In this document: positions 5,841-11,666 of the stretch, piece by piece | Position numbering within the stretch: the stretch's first letter is position 1 | Layout: every line of letters starts with the position of its first letter | Assembly (NCBI GenBank): GCA_001775445.1 | Contig: MEWV01000001.1 | Coordinates: 1 to 12,130, forward strand | Length of the DNA stretch: 12,130 nucleotides | Direction: 5' to 3' | DNA from: Candidatus Adlerbacteria bacterium RIFCSPHIGHO2_02_FULL_54_18 | Lineage (GTDB): Bacteria; Patescibacteriota; Minisyncoccia; Phycocordibacterales; SBAW01 | Notes under the pieces: model-generated | What the model was told of the DNA's origin: nothing | The model's input: only the letters and a program-made list of their open reading frames with translations | The model's database searches: none | Program-made: the position numbers and the translations under genes

Positions 5841-6764
5841 TTATGAGACCAATGCTTCCATGCCGCCGATAATCTCCGAAACCTCTCTGGTGATAGCCGC
5901 TTGCCGCGCTTTGTTGAACACGAGCGTCAGCTCATCCTGCTTTTCTGCCGCCTTGTCGGAAGCCGACTTCATCGCCACCATACGCGCGCTGTGCTCGGAT
6001 GCCTGCGACTCCAGCAGGGCATGATAGACGATGACCGAGGCGAGCATCGGGAGTATCACGCCGAGCACCTCTTCCTGCGACGGCTCCAGCGTGTAAGTGG
6101 ACGGTCGGACATCCGATGTCTGACCTGCGGCAAAAGCGCCTTTTGCGGGAGTAATGTCCCCCACCACGCGCTCTAGGTCTGCAAGCGAGAGGGGAAAAAC
6201 GGTCCGGAGCGTGGGCCGCTGTTCAAAGGTCGAGATAAAATTTTGATATGCGATTTTGACGACCTTGTACTCGCCGCTCATAAAGCGCGCGGCGGCTGTG
6301 TCTACTATAGTGCGCACCGTCTCACCCGTCACCTCGGTGGTGTTTGGATAAAACCCCTCTACCGGGTAGCCGCGAGCGGCAAAATAGTCGTGCGCTTTGC
6401 GGCCGACTGCGATTATAGCGGCATCTTTTGGCGCATGGCCCGCCTCGGCGATGTCACGCGCCGCCGCTTTGAGCACCCCCGAGTTGAGTGCGCCGGCGAG
6501 CCCCTTGTCGGAGGTGATAACAATATAGAGAGCCCTCTTCCCGCTTGCAGTGTTTGGCCGAGCAAGCGGATGGGACAGCAGTTCGCGCGAGCCGGCTACG
6601 CGCGAGAGTACGGAGGCGGCCGCGCGAGCATACGCGCGGCCGCTAAGTGCCGTCTGCTGGCTCTTGCGCATTTTTGCGGCAGAGACGGCCTCCATTGCTT
6701 TGGTGACCGTTTGCGACTTCTTCATCGCGACGATTTTTGTTTTTATTTGTTTTAGTCCGGCCAT
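5841..6764 (-). CDS. atpG: ATP synthase F1 gamma subunit (rotor shaft)
   Basis: A 307-residue gamma subunit, the rotating shaft linking the c-ring to F1 catalysis. The N-terminal helix MAGLKQIKTKI...TKAMEAVSAAKMRKSQ is at 1-36. TSDKGLAGALN is at 84-94, the counterpart of STDRGLCGGLN. The C-terminal helix has SARMVAMKSASD (259-270) and FNKARQAAITREVSEIIGGMEAL. Length is slightly above the usual ~290. An extra segment GQTSDVRPS (214-222), encoded by a 23-nt near-palindrome, sits in the variable loop just before YTLEPS. It lies 4 nt after atpA and 2 nt before the NYN gene, without a clear Shine-Dalgarno. Confidence 0.96.
   Translation of the reverse strand: MAGLKQIKTKIVAMKKSQTVTKAMEAVSAAKMRKSQQTALSGRAYARAAASVLSRVAGSRELLSHPLARPNTASGKRALYIVITSDKGLAGALNSGVLKAAARDIAEAGHAPKDAAIIAVGRKAHDYFAARGYPVEGFYPNTTEVTGETVRTIVDTAAARFMSGEYKVVKIAYQNFISTFEQRPTLRTVFPLSLADLERVVGDITPAKGAFAAGQTSDVRPSTYTLEPSQEEVLGVILPMLASVIVYHALLESQASEHSARMVAMKSASDKAAEKQDELTLVFNKARQAAITREVSEIIGGMEALVS
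6103..6125. repeat. In-frame palindromic element in atpG
   Basis: Arms GGTCGGACATC (6103-6113) and GATGTCTGACC (6115-6125) pair over 11 positions with one G-T wobble and a single central base. On the coding strand it encodes GQTSDVRP in a loop that varies between gamma subunits. Its GTC(A/G)GAC and GTCTGAC blocks recur in the atpH palindrome. Confidence 0.75.
6616..6643. repeat. GC-rich 11-bp inverted repeat in atpG N-terminal coding region
   Basis: Arms GCGGCCGCGCG (6616-6626) and CGCGCGGCCGC (6633-6643) are exact complements around a 6-nt loop. It encodes GRAYARAAA, a segment that aligns without length change to other gamma subunits, so this is probably a by-product of Ala/Arg codons and not an insertion. 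Confidence 0.6.
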
Positions 6765-6768
6765 AGTA

Positions 6769-8364
6769 TTATGGTGACACCTTGGAGAGCCCTGGTGTTA
6801 AGGTGTCTCCTTGAAACAAATCCGGGTGCGTCTCCTCAAACTTTTTGAGCTGCGTTTTGAGACCCTCTTCCGTCTCCGCTGTAATCTCGAAAAGTTTTGC
6901 TATATCTTCGGGGATATGCTTGCCGCCGGCGTCGAAGTGGTGCATCAGCTTTTCTTCATACTCGGGGACCCTCTCCACCGGTACTCCGGCGAGATATCCA
7001 TTGACCGCCGCATAAATAATGATTGCCTGCCGCTCAAACGGCAGCGGCTGGCCATTTTTTTGCCGGAGTATTGCCATGAGACGCGAGCCCGAGTCGATGC
7101 GCTTTTTGGTGTCCTGGTCGAGGTCTTGGGCAAACTGCATAAACGCCTCCAACTCGCGGAACTGCGCCAACTCGAGCTTGATGCGGCCGGAGACCTTCTT
7201 CATCGCCTTTGTCTGCGCGCTGGAACCCACGCGCGAGACGGAGATGCCCGCGTTGATAGCCGGACGAATTCCCTTATTAAAAAAGTCTGTTTCAAGGAAT
7301 ATCTGCCCATCGGTGATAGAGATTACGTTGGTGGGGATATAGCCGGACACATCGCCCTCCTGTGTCTCGATTATAGGAAGCGCGGTCAGAGAGCCGCCGC
7401 CTTTTTCTTTATTTAATTTTGCCGCGCGCTCCAAAAGGCGCGAGTGGAGGTAGAAGACGTCGCCCGGGTATGCCTCGCGGCCGGGCGGGCGGCGCAAGAG
7501 GAGTGAAAGTTGTCGGTATGCGACCGCATGTTTGGAGAGGTCGTCATAGATGATGAGCGCATCGCGGCCTTTGTCCATAAAAAACTCGCCCAGTGTTGCG
7601 CCGGCAAAGGGAGCGAGATACTGCAGGGCTGCTGGTGCGGAAGCGCCGGCATCAACAACAATCGTGTACTCCATCGCGCCGGCCTCTTTAAGCTGGGCCA
7701 CCAGTCGGGCGGTCTTACTCTCCTTTTGTCCGACCGAAACATAAATGCAGATAGGGCGCGTTTCAGTTGGTTCGCTCCTTTGGTTTAAAATCGTGTCAAT
7801 GGCAACCGTTGTCTTGCCTGTGTAGCGGTCGCCGATGATAAGCTCGCGCTGGCCGCGGCCTATCGGGATCATCGAGTCGATAGCTTTTATCCCCGTGTGG
7901 AGCGGCTGGTGCACAGATTGGCGATCCATTACGCCGTACGCCTCGCGCTCGATTGCATTGCGTTTCTCGCACGCAATTGTGCCGAGTCCGTCGAGCGGCT
8001 CGCCGAGCGCGCTTACCACGCGCCCGAGCATTGCCTCGCCAACAGGGATAGAGAGCACCTCGCCGGTGGAGAGAACAGGGGTCCCCTCCTCCACCGCGCT
8101 CGCGTCGCCGAGGATAATGGCGCGCACCGAGTCCTCCTCGAGGTTGAGCACCACTCCGTATACCTCGCGCGCGGAGACCGCATCTTTGAGCGCCTTGCCG
8201 TGTGCCGTATCAAAGCGCACCATCTCCGACATCACCGCGCCCTGCAGCCCCTCTATCTCGGCAACGCCGTCGCCCACGCGCAGTACCGTACCTGTGTTTG
8301 CCGGACGACTGGACGGGGTAAACCCTTCTATCTCTTTTTTAAATTGTTCGATGAAATTTGACAT
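6769..8364 (-). CDS. atpA: ATP synthase F1 alpha subunit
   Basis: A 531-residue non-catalytic nucleotide-binding subunit of F1. The N-terminal beta-barrel carries GTVLRVGDGVAEIEGLQGA at 25-43. The Walker A motif GDRYTGKTT is at 178-186, where most have GDRQTGKT. Walker B is ALIIYDDLSKHA at about 269-280. The arginine finger is R378 in SVSRVGSSAQ. The C-terminal region ends in FEETHPDLFQ, where many alpha subunits stop, and is followed by a tail GDTLTPGLSKVSP encoded by a palindrome. No Shine-Dalgarno is seen in the 9-nt gap after atpH, so translation may be coupled. Confidence 0.97.
   Translation of the reverse strand: MSNFIEQFKKEIEGFTPSSRPANTGTVLRVGDGVAEIEGLQGAVMSEMVRFDTAHGKALKDAVSAREVYGVVLNLEEDSVRAIILGDASAVEEGTPVLSTGEVLSIPVGEAMLGRVVSALGEPLDGLGTIACEKRNAIEREAYGVMDRQSVHQPLHTGIKAIDSMIPIGRGQRELIIGDRYTGKTTVAIDTILNQRSEPTETRPICIYVSVGQKESKTARLVAQLKEAGAMEYTIVVDAGASAPAALQYLAPFAGATLGEFFMDKGRDALIIYDDLSKHAVAYRQLSLLLRRPPGREAYPGDVFYLHSRLLERAAKLNKEKGGGSLTALPIIETQEGDVSGYIPTNVISITDGQIFLETDFFNKGIRPAINAGISVSRVGSSAQTKAMKKVSGRIKLELAQFRELEAFMQFAQDLDQDTKKRIDSGSRLMAILRQKNGQPLPFERQAIIIYAAVNGYLAGVPVERVPEYEEKLMHHFDAGGKHIPEDIAKLFEITAETEEGLKTQLKKFEETHPDLFQGDTLTPGLSKVSP
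6773..6810. repeat. Palindromic element forming the atpA C-terminal extension
   Basis: Arms GGTGACACCTT (6773-6783) and AAGGTGTCTCC (6800-6810) match at 10 of 11 positions around a 16-nt loop. The element ends one base before the atpA stop codon and encodes the final GDTLTPGLSKVSP. Without it the protein would end near the usual alpha-subunit C-terminus. Confidence 0.65.
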
Positions 8365-8373
8365 AGGGTTGTA

Positions 8374-8631
8374 TTATGCGCGGGAGAGGGCGCGGTAGAG
8401 TTCGAGGAGTATGCGCGTGCGCTCCTGCTCGGGAGTTACTTTTTTGTGCCGAGCAAGACGCTTCTCCCGGAGCGCGAGCTTTTGATACTCGGTATATATC
8501 TGGGGTAAAAACTTTTCGTGCCCGCGGCGTTTGAGCACCGTGCGCAGGTTTGCCAGTAAGTCAGACTTACTGGGGAAGTCTGACTTACCCACGTCGTATA
8601 AAGCATTGGCATAATCAGAGGCGATAGACAT
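8374..8631 (-). CDS. atpH: ATP synthase F1 delta subunit, very short form
   Basis: An 85-residue protein in the delta-subunit position between atpF and atpA; bacterial delta usually has about 175 residues. The start MSIASDYANALYD matches the YAxALF opening of the OSCP/delta N-terminal helical domain. LRTVLKRRGHEKFLPQIYTEYQKL fits its later helices. The C-terminal domain that normally joins the b-subunit stalk is absent. I checked both other frames after the AAAAAA run near the end and found no lost domain, so this is not an obvious frameshift. Residues 15-25 (GKSDFPSKSDL) come from a palindrome. It starts 3 nt after atpF. The function in the peripheral stalk is inferred from position and the N-terminus. 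Confidence 0.85.
   Translation of the reverse strand: MSIASDYANALYDVGKSDFPSKSDLLANLRTVLKRRGHEKFLPQIYTEYQKLALREKRLARHKKVTPEQERTRILLELYRALSRA
8556..8588. repeat. Perfect 13-bp inverted repeat inside atpH
   Basis: GTAAGTCAGACTT (8556-8568) and AAGTCTGACTTAC (8576-8588) are exact complements with a 7-nt loop. Each arm is itself largely self-complementary. The coding strand reads GKSDFPSKSDL, with the near-repeat KSDF / KSDL. The GTCAGAC / GTCTGAC core is shared with the atpG palindrome. Confidence 0.8.
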
Positions 8632-8634
8632 ATT

Positions 8635-9075
8635 TTATTTGGTGAAGGCCTTTTCCATCCCCAGCACTATAAGTTTGGCCACCTCCTGCTTGCTCTCGGC
8701 TATCGAACGCGCCTTCATCTCGGCGGCCTCGGCGGCCGCATCGCGCAAAACAACCGCCGCGGCCGCTTCTCCCTTTTGCAATAATTCGCGCTCTTTGGCT
8801 GCTCCCGCCGTGCGGGCGGCCGCCAAAAGCTCGTCAGACTCCTTGCCCGCCTCGGCGAGCTTTTGCGCGCGGGAGCGCTCTATCTCAGAGAGTCTGTGTG
8901 TCGCCGTTTCCGCATCGCGTACGCCCTGCACCACCCTCTGCCGACGCTCCTCGAGCATCTTCATCACCGGTCCGTAGAGAAAGTACCACAGTGCGGCCAA
9001 AAGCAGCCCGAAGTTGACCGCGTTTATTAGCAGCAGGTGCCAGTCGATGCCAAATGTAGTAAGGATCTGCTCCAT
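8635..9075 (-). CDS. atpF: ATP synthase Fo b subunit
   Basis: A 146-residue peripheral-stalk subunit. One N-terminal transmembrane helix (about 13-34, LLLINAVNFGLLLAALWYFLY) leads into GPVMKMLEERRQRV. A long charged, alanine-rich helix runs to the C-terminus and should dimerise as the stator stalk. Length is close to the usual ~155. It begins 6 nt after atpE with a weak ribosome binding site and ends 3 nt before atpH. Its partners are AtpB in the membrane and AtpH on F1, and the AtpH here lacks the domain that usually contacts b. Confidence 0.94.
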   Translation of the reverse strand: MEQILTTFGIDWHLLLINAVNFGLLLAALWYFLYGPVMKMLEERRQRVVQGVRDAETATHRLSEIERSRAQKLAEAGKESDELLAAARTAGAAKERELLQKGEAAAAVVLRDAAAEAAEMKARSIAESKQEVAKLIVLGMEKAFTK

Positions 9076-9081
9076 CTGCCG

Positions 9082-9309
9082 CTAGGTAAACTTGATGATA
9101 AAGCCCACTACCACCGCAAAGATAGCGAGCACGTCGGTCACCGCGATGCCGATATACATTGTTGTCTGTATCTGGCCGGCGGCCTCCGGGTTGCGGCCTA
9201 TCGCCTCGAGCGCCTTTGACACCAAAATGCCAAGTCCAATGCCCGGACCTATGACGCCGAGCCCCACCACAATCGCCATCCCCAATGTTTTTGCTACTTC
9301 TATATCCAT
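9082..9309 (-). CDS. atpE: ATP synthase Fo c subunit (proteolipid)
   Basis: A 75-residue two-helix hairpin that forms the rotating c-ring. Helix 1 carries the glycine pattern GLGVIGPGIGLGIL, the polar loop is SKALEAIGRNPEAAGQI, and helix 2 carries the ion-binding carboxylate D59 in GIAVTDVLAIF. The sodium-type ligands are absent: the Gln of helix 1 is Leu26, and the Ser after the acidic residue is Val60. This predicts proton coupling. The 17 nt before the ATG are entirely A and T with no Shine-Dalgarno, a leader type that could raise translation of this high-copy subunit. Confidence 0.96.
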   Translation of the reverse strand: MDIEVAKTLGMAIVVGLGVIGPGIGLGILVSKALEAIGRNPEAAGQIQTTMYIGIAVTDVLAIFAVVVGFIIKFT

Positions 9310-9326
9310 ATATTTATAAATAATTA

Positions 9327-10079
9327 TTAATGACTAGCCGTGTGAGGTTCCTGTATCGCTATTTTGATAAAGGCAAGCGTAAGGATGGCGAAGATCGCCG
9401 CTTGCAGAACGCCGATAAAGGCCTCAAAGGCCATCAGCGGCACCGGCAGGAAGTACGGCACGAAGGTGCCCACCACCAGGAGCAATACCTCGCCGGCAAA
9501 TATCGCCCCGAAAAGCCGAAAGGAAAAGGAGACAAGGCGCGCCACATTGCCCACCAGCTCGAGCAGACCAACTATGAATCCCATCACGCCTGCCTGTATG
9601 GTAATAAATTTTGAGGAATACTTCAACACGCCGAGTGTGAGTATGCCGGAGAGTTCTATGACGACAAATGAGATAATGGCGAGCGCGAGCGTGGTGTTGA
9701 GGTCGGCTGTCGACGGATGAAACAGCGCCGCATGCTCCTCGCCGCGGACAAGCTGCAGGGTGCCGTATATCGGTAAGAATCCCAGCAGGTTTGCCGCCAC
9801 AATAAACAAAAAGAGCGTGGTGATAAACGGGAAGTAGCGCACCGCAAGCCGGCGGCTCTCGAGCGTCTGCTCATAGAGGCCAAGCAGATACTCAAACAGC
9901 ATCTCGAAAGCATTTTGCACCTTGCCGGGGATAAGCGAGGGGCGGCGGCCGACCAACACGCCAACTACTACCAGCACAGCCGTCACCAACCACATGGCAA
10001 GTGTGGCGTTGGTAATGGGGAAACCCCACACATTAAACAAGCGCTCTGCGGCGAGCGTTATATGCAAGCCCTGCTCCAT
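9327..10079 (-). CDS. atpB: ATP synthase Fo a subunit (proton channel)
   Basis: A 250-residue integral membrane stator subunit that carries the proton half-channels beside the c-ring. The essential arginine is R188 in SFSFRLFGAIFAGE, the counterpart of SLRLFGNMYAGE, with E197 following. NLLGFLPIYG (97-106) and DLNTTLALA (126-134) are further family marks, and five to six hydrophobic helices span the protein. It is the first gene of the atp operon; no atpI precedes it. AAGG (10088-10085) lies 5 nt before the ATG. A plus-strand gene diverges only 33 nt away. Confidence 0.97.
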   Translation of the reverse strand: MEQGLHITLAAERLFNVWGFPITNATLAMWLVTAVLVVVGVLVGRRPSLIPGKVQNAFEMLFEYLLGLYEQTLESRRLAVRYFPFITTLFLFIVAANLLGFLPIYGTLQLVRGEEHAALFHPSTADLNTTLALAIISFVVIELSGILTLGVLKYSSKFITIQAGVMGFIVGLLELVGNVARLVSFSFRLFGAIFAGEVLLLVVGTFVPYFLPVPLMAFEAFIGVLQAAIFAILTLAFIKIAIQEPHTASH

Positions 10080-10105
10080 TGATACCTTATTTTATAGCAT
10101 ATAAT
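10079..10105 (+). promoter_or_regulatory. Promoter of the DUF5667-like gene, in a divergent region shared with atpB
   Basis: Plus strand: TTGATA (10079-10084), a 15-nt spacer, TATAAT (10100-10105), then 7 nt to the ATG at 10113. The -35 begins at the last base of the atpB start triplet. On the minus strand the same stretch offers TGC-TATAAA (10099-10091), an extended -10 that would start the atp operon a few bases before the atpB ATG. The two promoters would overlap and exclude each other. Confidence 0.5.
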
Positions 10106-10112
10106 CAGGTAT

Positions 10113-10565
10113 ATGCCTCTTATTATACTGGCGCTCCTAGTAGCCGCGGCGGTAGGCGGCGGTGCCTCCGTTGCCGCACAAAATGCCCTCCCCGGCGAGC
10201 CGCTGTGGGTTTTTAAAGTACAGGTAAACGAGCGTGTGGGAGCAACGCTCGCTCCGGGAGACAAGGCGAAGGCCGGGTGGGATATCGCGCTTGTACGAGA
10301 AAGGATGGAGGAGGCGGAAATACTCGCTGCAGAGGGAGCGTTGAGCACTTCGGCACAGGCCGCGAGCAAGGCAAATATTAATACACATATACAAGGGCTC
10401 TCCCGGCGCGTTGCCGCCCTGCAAGAGCGCGGTGATTATGCGGCGGCCGCCGACATAGCAATACAACTTCAGGCAGCAATATCCTCGCACATCTCCGGAC
10501 CACTCGAGCTTGCCGCGGAGCTCGACATGGCAAACGCCCTGTCGGCAAGCATAGTGGCACAATAA
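10113..10565 (+). CDS. Secreted or membrane-anchored DUF5667-like protein
   Basis: A 150-residue protein with an N-terminal hydrophobic segment (about 1-22, PLIILALLVAAAVGGGASVAA) that should act as a signal peptide or anchor. The next part, ALPGEPLWVFKVQVNERV...KAGWDIALVRERMEEAEILAAEG, follows the pattern of DUF5667 proteins: a PGD/E-PLY-x-K-x-xxE segment, then a helix of the form A-x-ER-x-x-EAE-x-L. The rest is alanine-rich helix. The function is unknown; the topology suggests an exported helical protein. It is divergent from atpB with a promoter almost touching the ATG. AGG (10107-10109) lies only 3 nt before the ATG. The tRNA-Ala(CGC) and tRNA-Pro genes follow. Confidence 0.8.
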   Translation: MPLIILALLVAAAVGGGASVAAQNALPGEPLWVFKVQVNERVGATLAPGDKAKAGWDIALVRERMEEAEILAAEGALSTSAQAASKANINTHIQGLSRRVAALQERGDYAAAADIAIQLQAAISSHISGPLELAAELDMANALSASIVAQ

Positions 10566-10571
10566 AGGTGA

Positions 10572-10600
10572 TTGAGTATAAGAAGATTATGCGGTAAATT
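10572..10600 (+). promoter_or_regulatory. Promoter for tRNA-Ala(CGC) and tRNA-Pro(CGG)
   Basis: TTGAGT (10572-10577), an exact 17-nt spacer, TAAATT (10595-10600). The predicted start near 10607 is about 10 nt before the first tRNA. It lies in the 51-nt gap after the DUF5667-like gene. Confidence 0.55.
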
Positions 10601-10616
10601 AGAGACGTTTTTTATC

Positions 10617-10687
10617 GGGCCCTTAGTTAAGTGGTACAACGCTGCATTCGCATTGCAGAGGCGCGAGTTCGATTCTCGCAGGGTCCA
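10617..10687 (+). tRNA. tRNA-Ala(CGC), CCA not encoded
   Basis: A 71-nt cloverleaf with acceptor arms GGGCCCT / AGGGTCC (including G3:U70), a short D stem GTT/AAC, and anticodon stem CTGCA/TGCAG with loop TTCGCAT, so the anticodon is CGC (alanine GCG). The T arm is GCGAG-TTCGATT-CTCGC. The discriminator is A, followed by CAC, so CCA must be added. Confidence 0.93.
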
Positions 10688-10689
10688 CA

Positions 10690-10760
10690 CGGGCTGTAGT
10701 ATACCGGTAGTACGCGCGCTTCGGGTGCGTGAAGACCGGGTTCGATTCCCGGCAGCCCGA
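10690..10760 (+). tRNA. tRNA-Pro(CGG), CCA not encoded
   Basis: A 71-nt cloverleaf starting 2 nt after tRNA-Ala(CGC). Acceptor arms CGGGCTG / CAGCCCG give the C1:G72 pair typical of bacterial proline tRNAs. The anticodon loop TTCGGGT gives CGG with G37. The T arm is CCGGG-TTCGATT-CCCGG and the discriminator is A. It is almost certainly co-transcribed with the preceding tRNA. Confidence 0.93.
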
Positions 10761-10775
10761 CAAGTACAGATACAT

Positions 10776-10801
10776 AAAAAAGGCCGAGCGTTAGCTCGAC
10801 C
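10776..10801 (-). terminator. Rho-independent terminator of the small zinc-finger-like gene
   Basis: On the minus strand GGTCGAGC-TAAC-GCTCGGCC (8 positions, one mismatch) is followed by TTTTTT (10781-10776). It lies 20 nt after the stop of the gene at 10822-11091. On the plus strand no T run follows, so it acts for the minus gene, though the hairpin also sits just behind the tRNA pair. Confidence 0.8.
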
Positions 10802-10821
10802 CTAGGCCCACCCCGCGAGCC

Positions 10822-11091
10822 CTACTTGGGGCCCTGCTGTTGCGAGGCGCCTTCCTGCGCCTCTTTAATGACCGCCGCGACACGTTTCGCCTCCAGGTTC
10901 TTCAAATGCTGGGGGCTCACGCATTTCCATTTGGCACTGCCGGGGACCCGTTCCTTTTGCCCGCCGCAGGTGCATTGGAAAATCGGGCGCTTGGGCGGCT
11001 TGTAGTCAGGGCGGAGGGTCTGTACCCCCTTCTTCGCGACCTCCTTCTTCGCGAACCACCTCTCCATATTGCGACGTATCTTTTTTACCAC
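10822..11091 (-). CDS. Small basic protein with a C-x-C...C-x4-H zinc-finger-like motif
   Basis: An 89-residue protein, not recognised. It is lysine/arginine-rich (start MVKKIRRNMERWFAKKEVAKK) and carries Cys40, Cys42, Cys57 and His62 (FQCTCGG...KWKCVSPQH), possible metal ligands. It ends in a helical, glutamine-rich tail. The start is GTG at 11091, supported by AAGGAG (11105-11100) with an 8-nt spacer; an internal ATG at codon 9 lacks such a site. It stands alone with its own terminator. Basic charge plus a possible zinc site would fit nucleic-acid or ribosome binding, but this is only inference. Confidence 0.75.
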   Translation of the reverse strand: MVKKIRRNMERWFAKKEVAKKGVQTLRPDYKPPKRPIFQCTCGGQKERVPGSAKWKCVSPQHLKNLEAKRVAAVIKEAQEGASQQQGPK

Positions 11092-11201
11092 GACCCTCTC
11101 TCCTTATTCTGTGTCCCCGATCAGCACCACGCCGAGGGGACCAAAAAACCTTACTACTAAATAAAAATCCTGTCCAGTTTTGCAGAGGCGAATTCTTTTA
11201 C

Positions 11202-11240
11202 AAAAAAGAACGGCACTTCCCCAAAGCAGGGCGTGCCGTT
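11202..11240 (-). terminator. Rho-independent terminator of the small acidic gene
   Basis: Arms AACGGCAC (11209-11216) and GTGCCGTT (11233-11240) are perfect complements, and the 16-nt loop can extend pairing through CCC/GGG. On the minus strand the hairpin is followed by CTTTTTT (11208-11202). It lies 46 nt past the stop of the gene at 11287. Confidence 0.85.
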
Positions 11241-11286
11241 CGACTCAGTATTTCCAGACAGACTTCGCGGGGTACGGCTTCAGCCA

Positions 11287-11574
11287 TCACATCCCTCCCG
11301 TGAATCTCATGCGCCGACCCTCGGGGTCGACGATGAAGACTTGGTCTTGAATACCGAGGTCGCCCTGACCGCCCGACGATTCGCTCGGTTGCTCTTTTTC
11401 GAGTCTGTCGAGCTGGCGTTGAGCTGCTGCACGGACTTCCGCTTCGGTGTCGTACTCGCCGTCGAGCGGGTAGAAAGCGTCCTCTCCGCCCTCGAACGTG
11501 TCATATCCTTCGATCCTCCACTTTGCAGGCGGAAGCACTTCGCCTTCCAGCACTTTCTTCGCAATCTGGTTCAT
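11287..11574 (-). CDS. Small acidic protein of unknown function
   Basis: A 95-residue protein, not recognised. It is acidic in the middle (IEGYDTFEGGEDAFYPLDGEYDTEAEV), then helical (RAAAQRQLDRLEKEQ), then a Ser/Gly linker, and ends with a strand-like DQVFIVDPEGRRMRFTGGM. The ATG at 11574 is chosen because a perfect GGAGG (11584-11580) lies 5 nt upstream; the longer frame from a TTG at 11586 would overlap that site. A promoter candidate and a strong terminator frame it, so it is a single-gene unit. The Glu/Asp-rich face could bind a basic partner, perhaps the neighbouring 89-residue protein, but nothing shows it. Confidence 0.75.
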   Translation of the reverse strand: MNQIAKKVLEGEVLPPAKWRIEGYDTFEGGEDAFYPLDGEYDTEAEVRAAAQRQLDRLEKEQPSESSGGQGDLGIQDQVFIVDPEGRRMRFTGGM

Positions 11575-11602
11575 CTCGTCCTCCAAAGAACTATGGAGGC
11601 GT

Positions 11603-11631
11603 ACTATGTCACGTCCGAAGATATATTACAA
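11603..11631 (-). promoter_or_regulatory. Candidate promoter of the small acidic gene
   Basis: Minus strand: TTGTAA (11631-11626), a 17-nt spacer, CATAGT (11608-11603), with TG one base ahead of the -10. The predicted start near 11596 gives a leader of about 22 nt that carries the GGAGG site, in contrast to the leaderless layout seen elsewhere. Confidence 0.4.
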
Positions 11632-11637
11632 CATAGA

Positions 11638-11662
11638 AGACGGGAGGCCTCGCCTCCCGTCT
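11638..11662 (-). terminator. Strong hairpin 3' of tRNA-Val, possible terminator
   Basis: Arms AGACGGGAGGC (11638-11648) and GCCTCCCGTCT (11652-11662) pair perfectly over 11 bp with a 3-nt loop. It begins 4 nt after the tRNA-Val CCA on the minus strand. The following bases (TCTATGTTG) are only weakly T-rich, so it is an imperfect intrinsic terminator or a processing or stability element. Confidence 0.5.
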
Positions 11663-11666
11663 TATC

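Noticed and set aside
7835..8398. 187-codon plus-strand frame opposite atpA
   Set aside because: Serine/arginine-rich shadow of atpA codons; no start signals.
8374..8460. Frameshift at the AAAAAA run as the cause of the short AtpH
   Set aside because: One alternative frame stops at once, and the other reaches atpA without any residues resembling the delta C-terminal domain.
8690..8770. Repeated GGCGGCC/GCGGCCGC words in atpF
   Set aside because: They are explained by consecutive alanine codons in the coiled-coil stalk; no periodic repeat or long palindrome.
10137..10562. 141-codon minus-strand frame opposite the DUF5667-like gene
   Set aside because: Cysteine/arginine-rich with no recognised motif. 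The plus-strand frame has a signal peptide, promoter and family resemblance.
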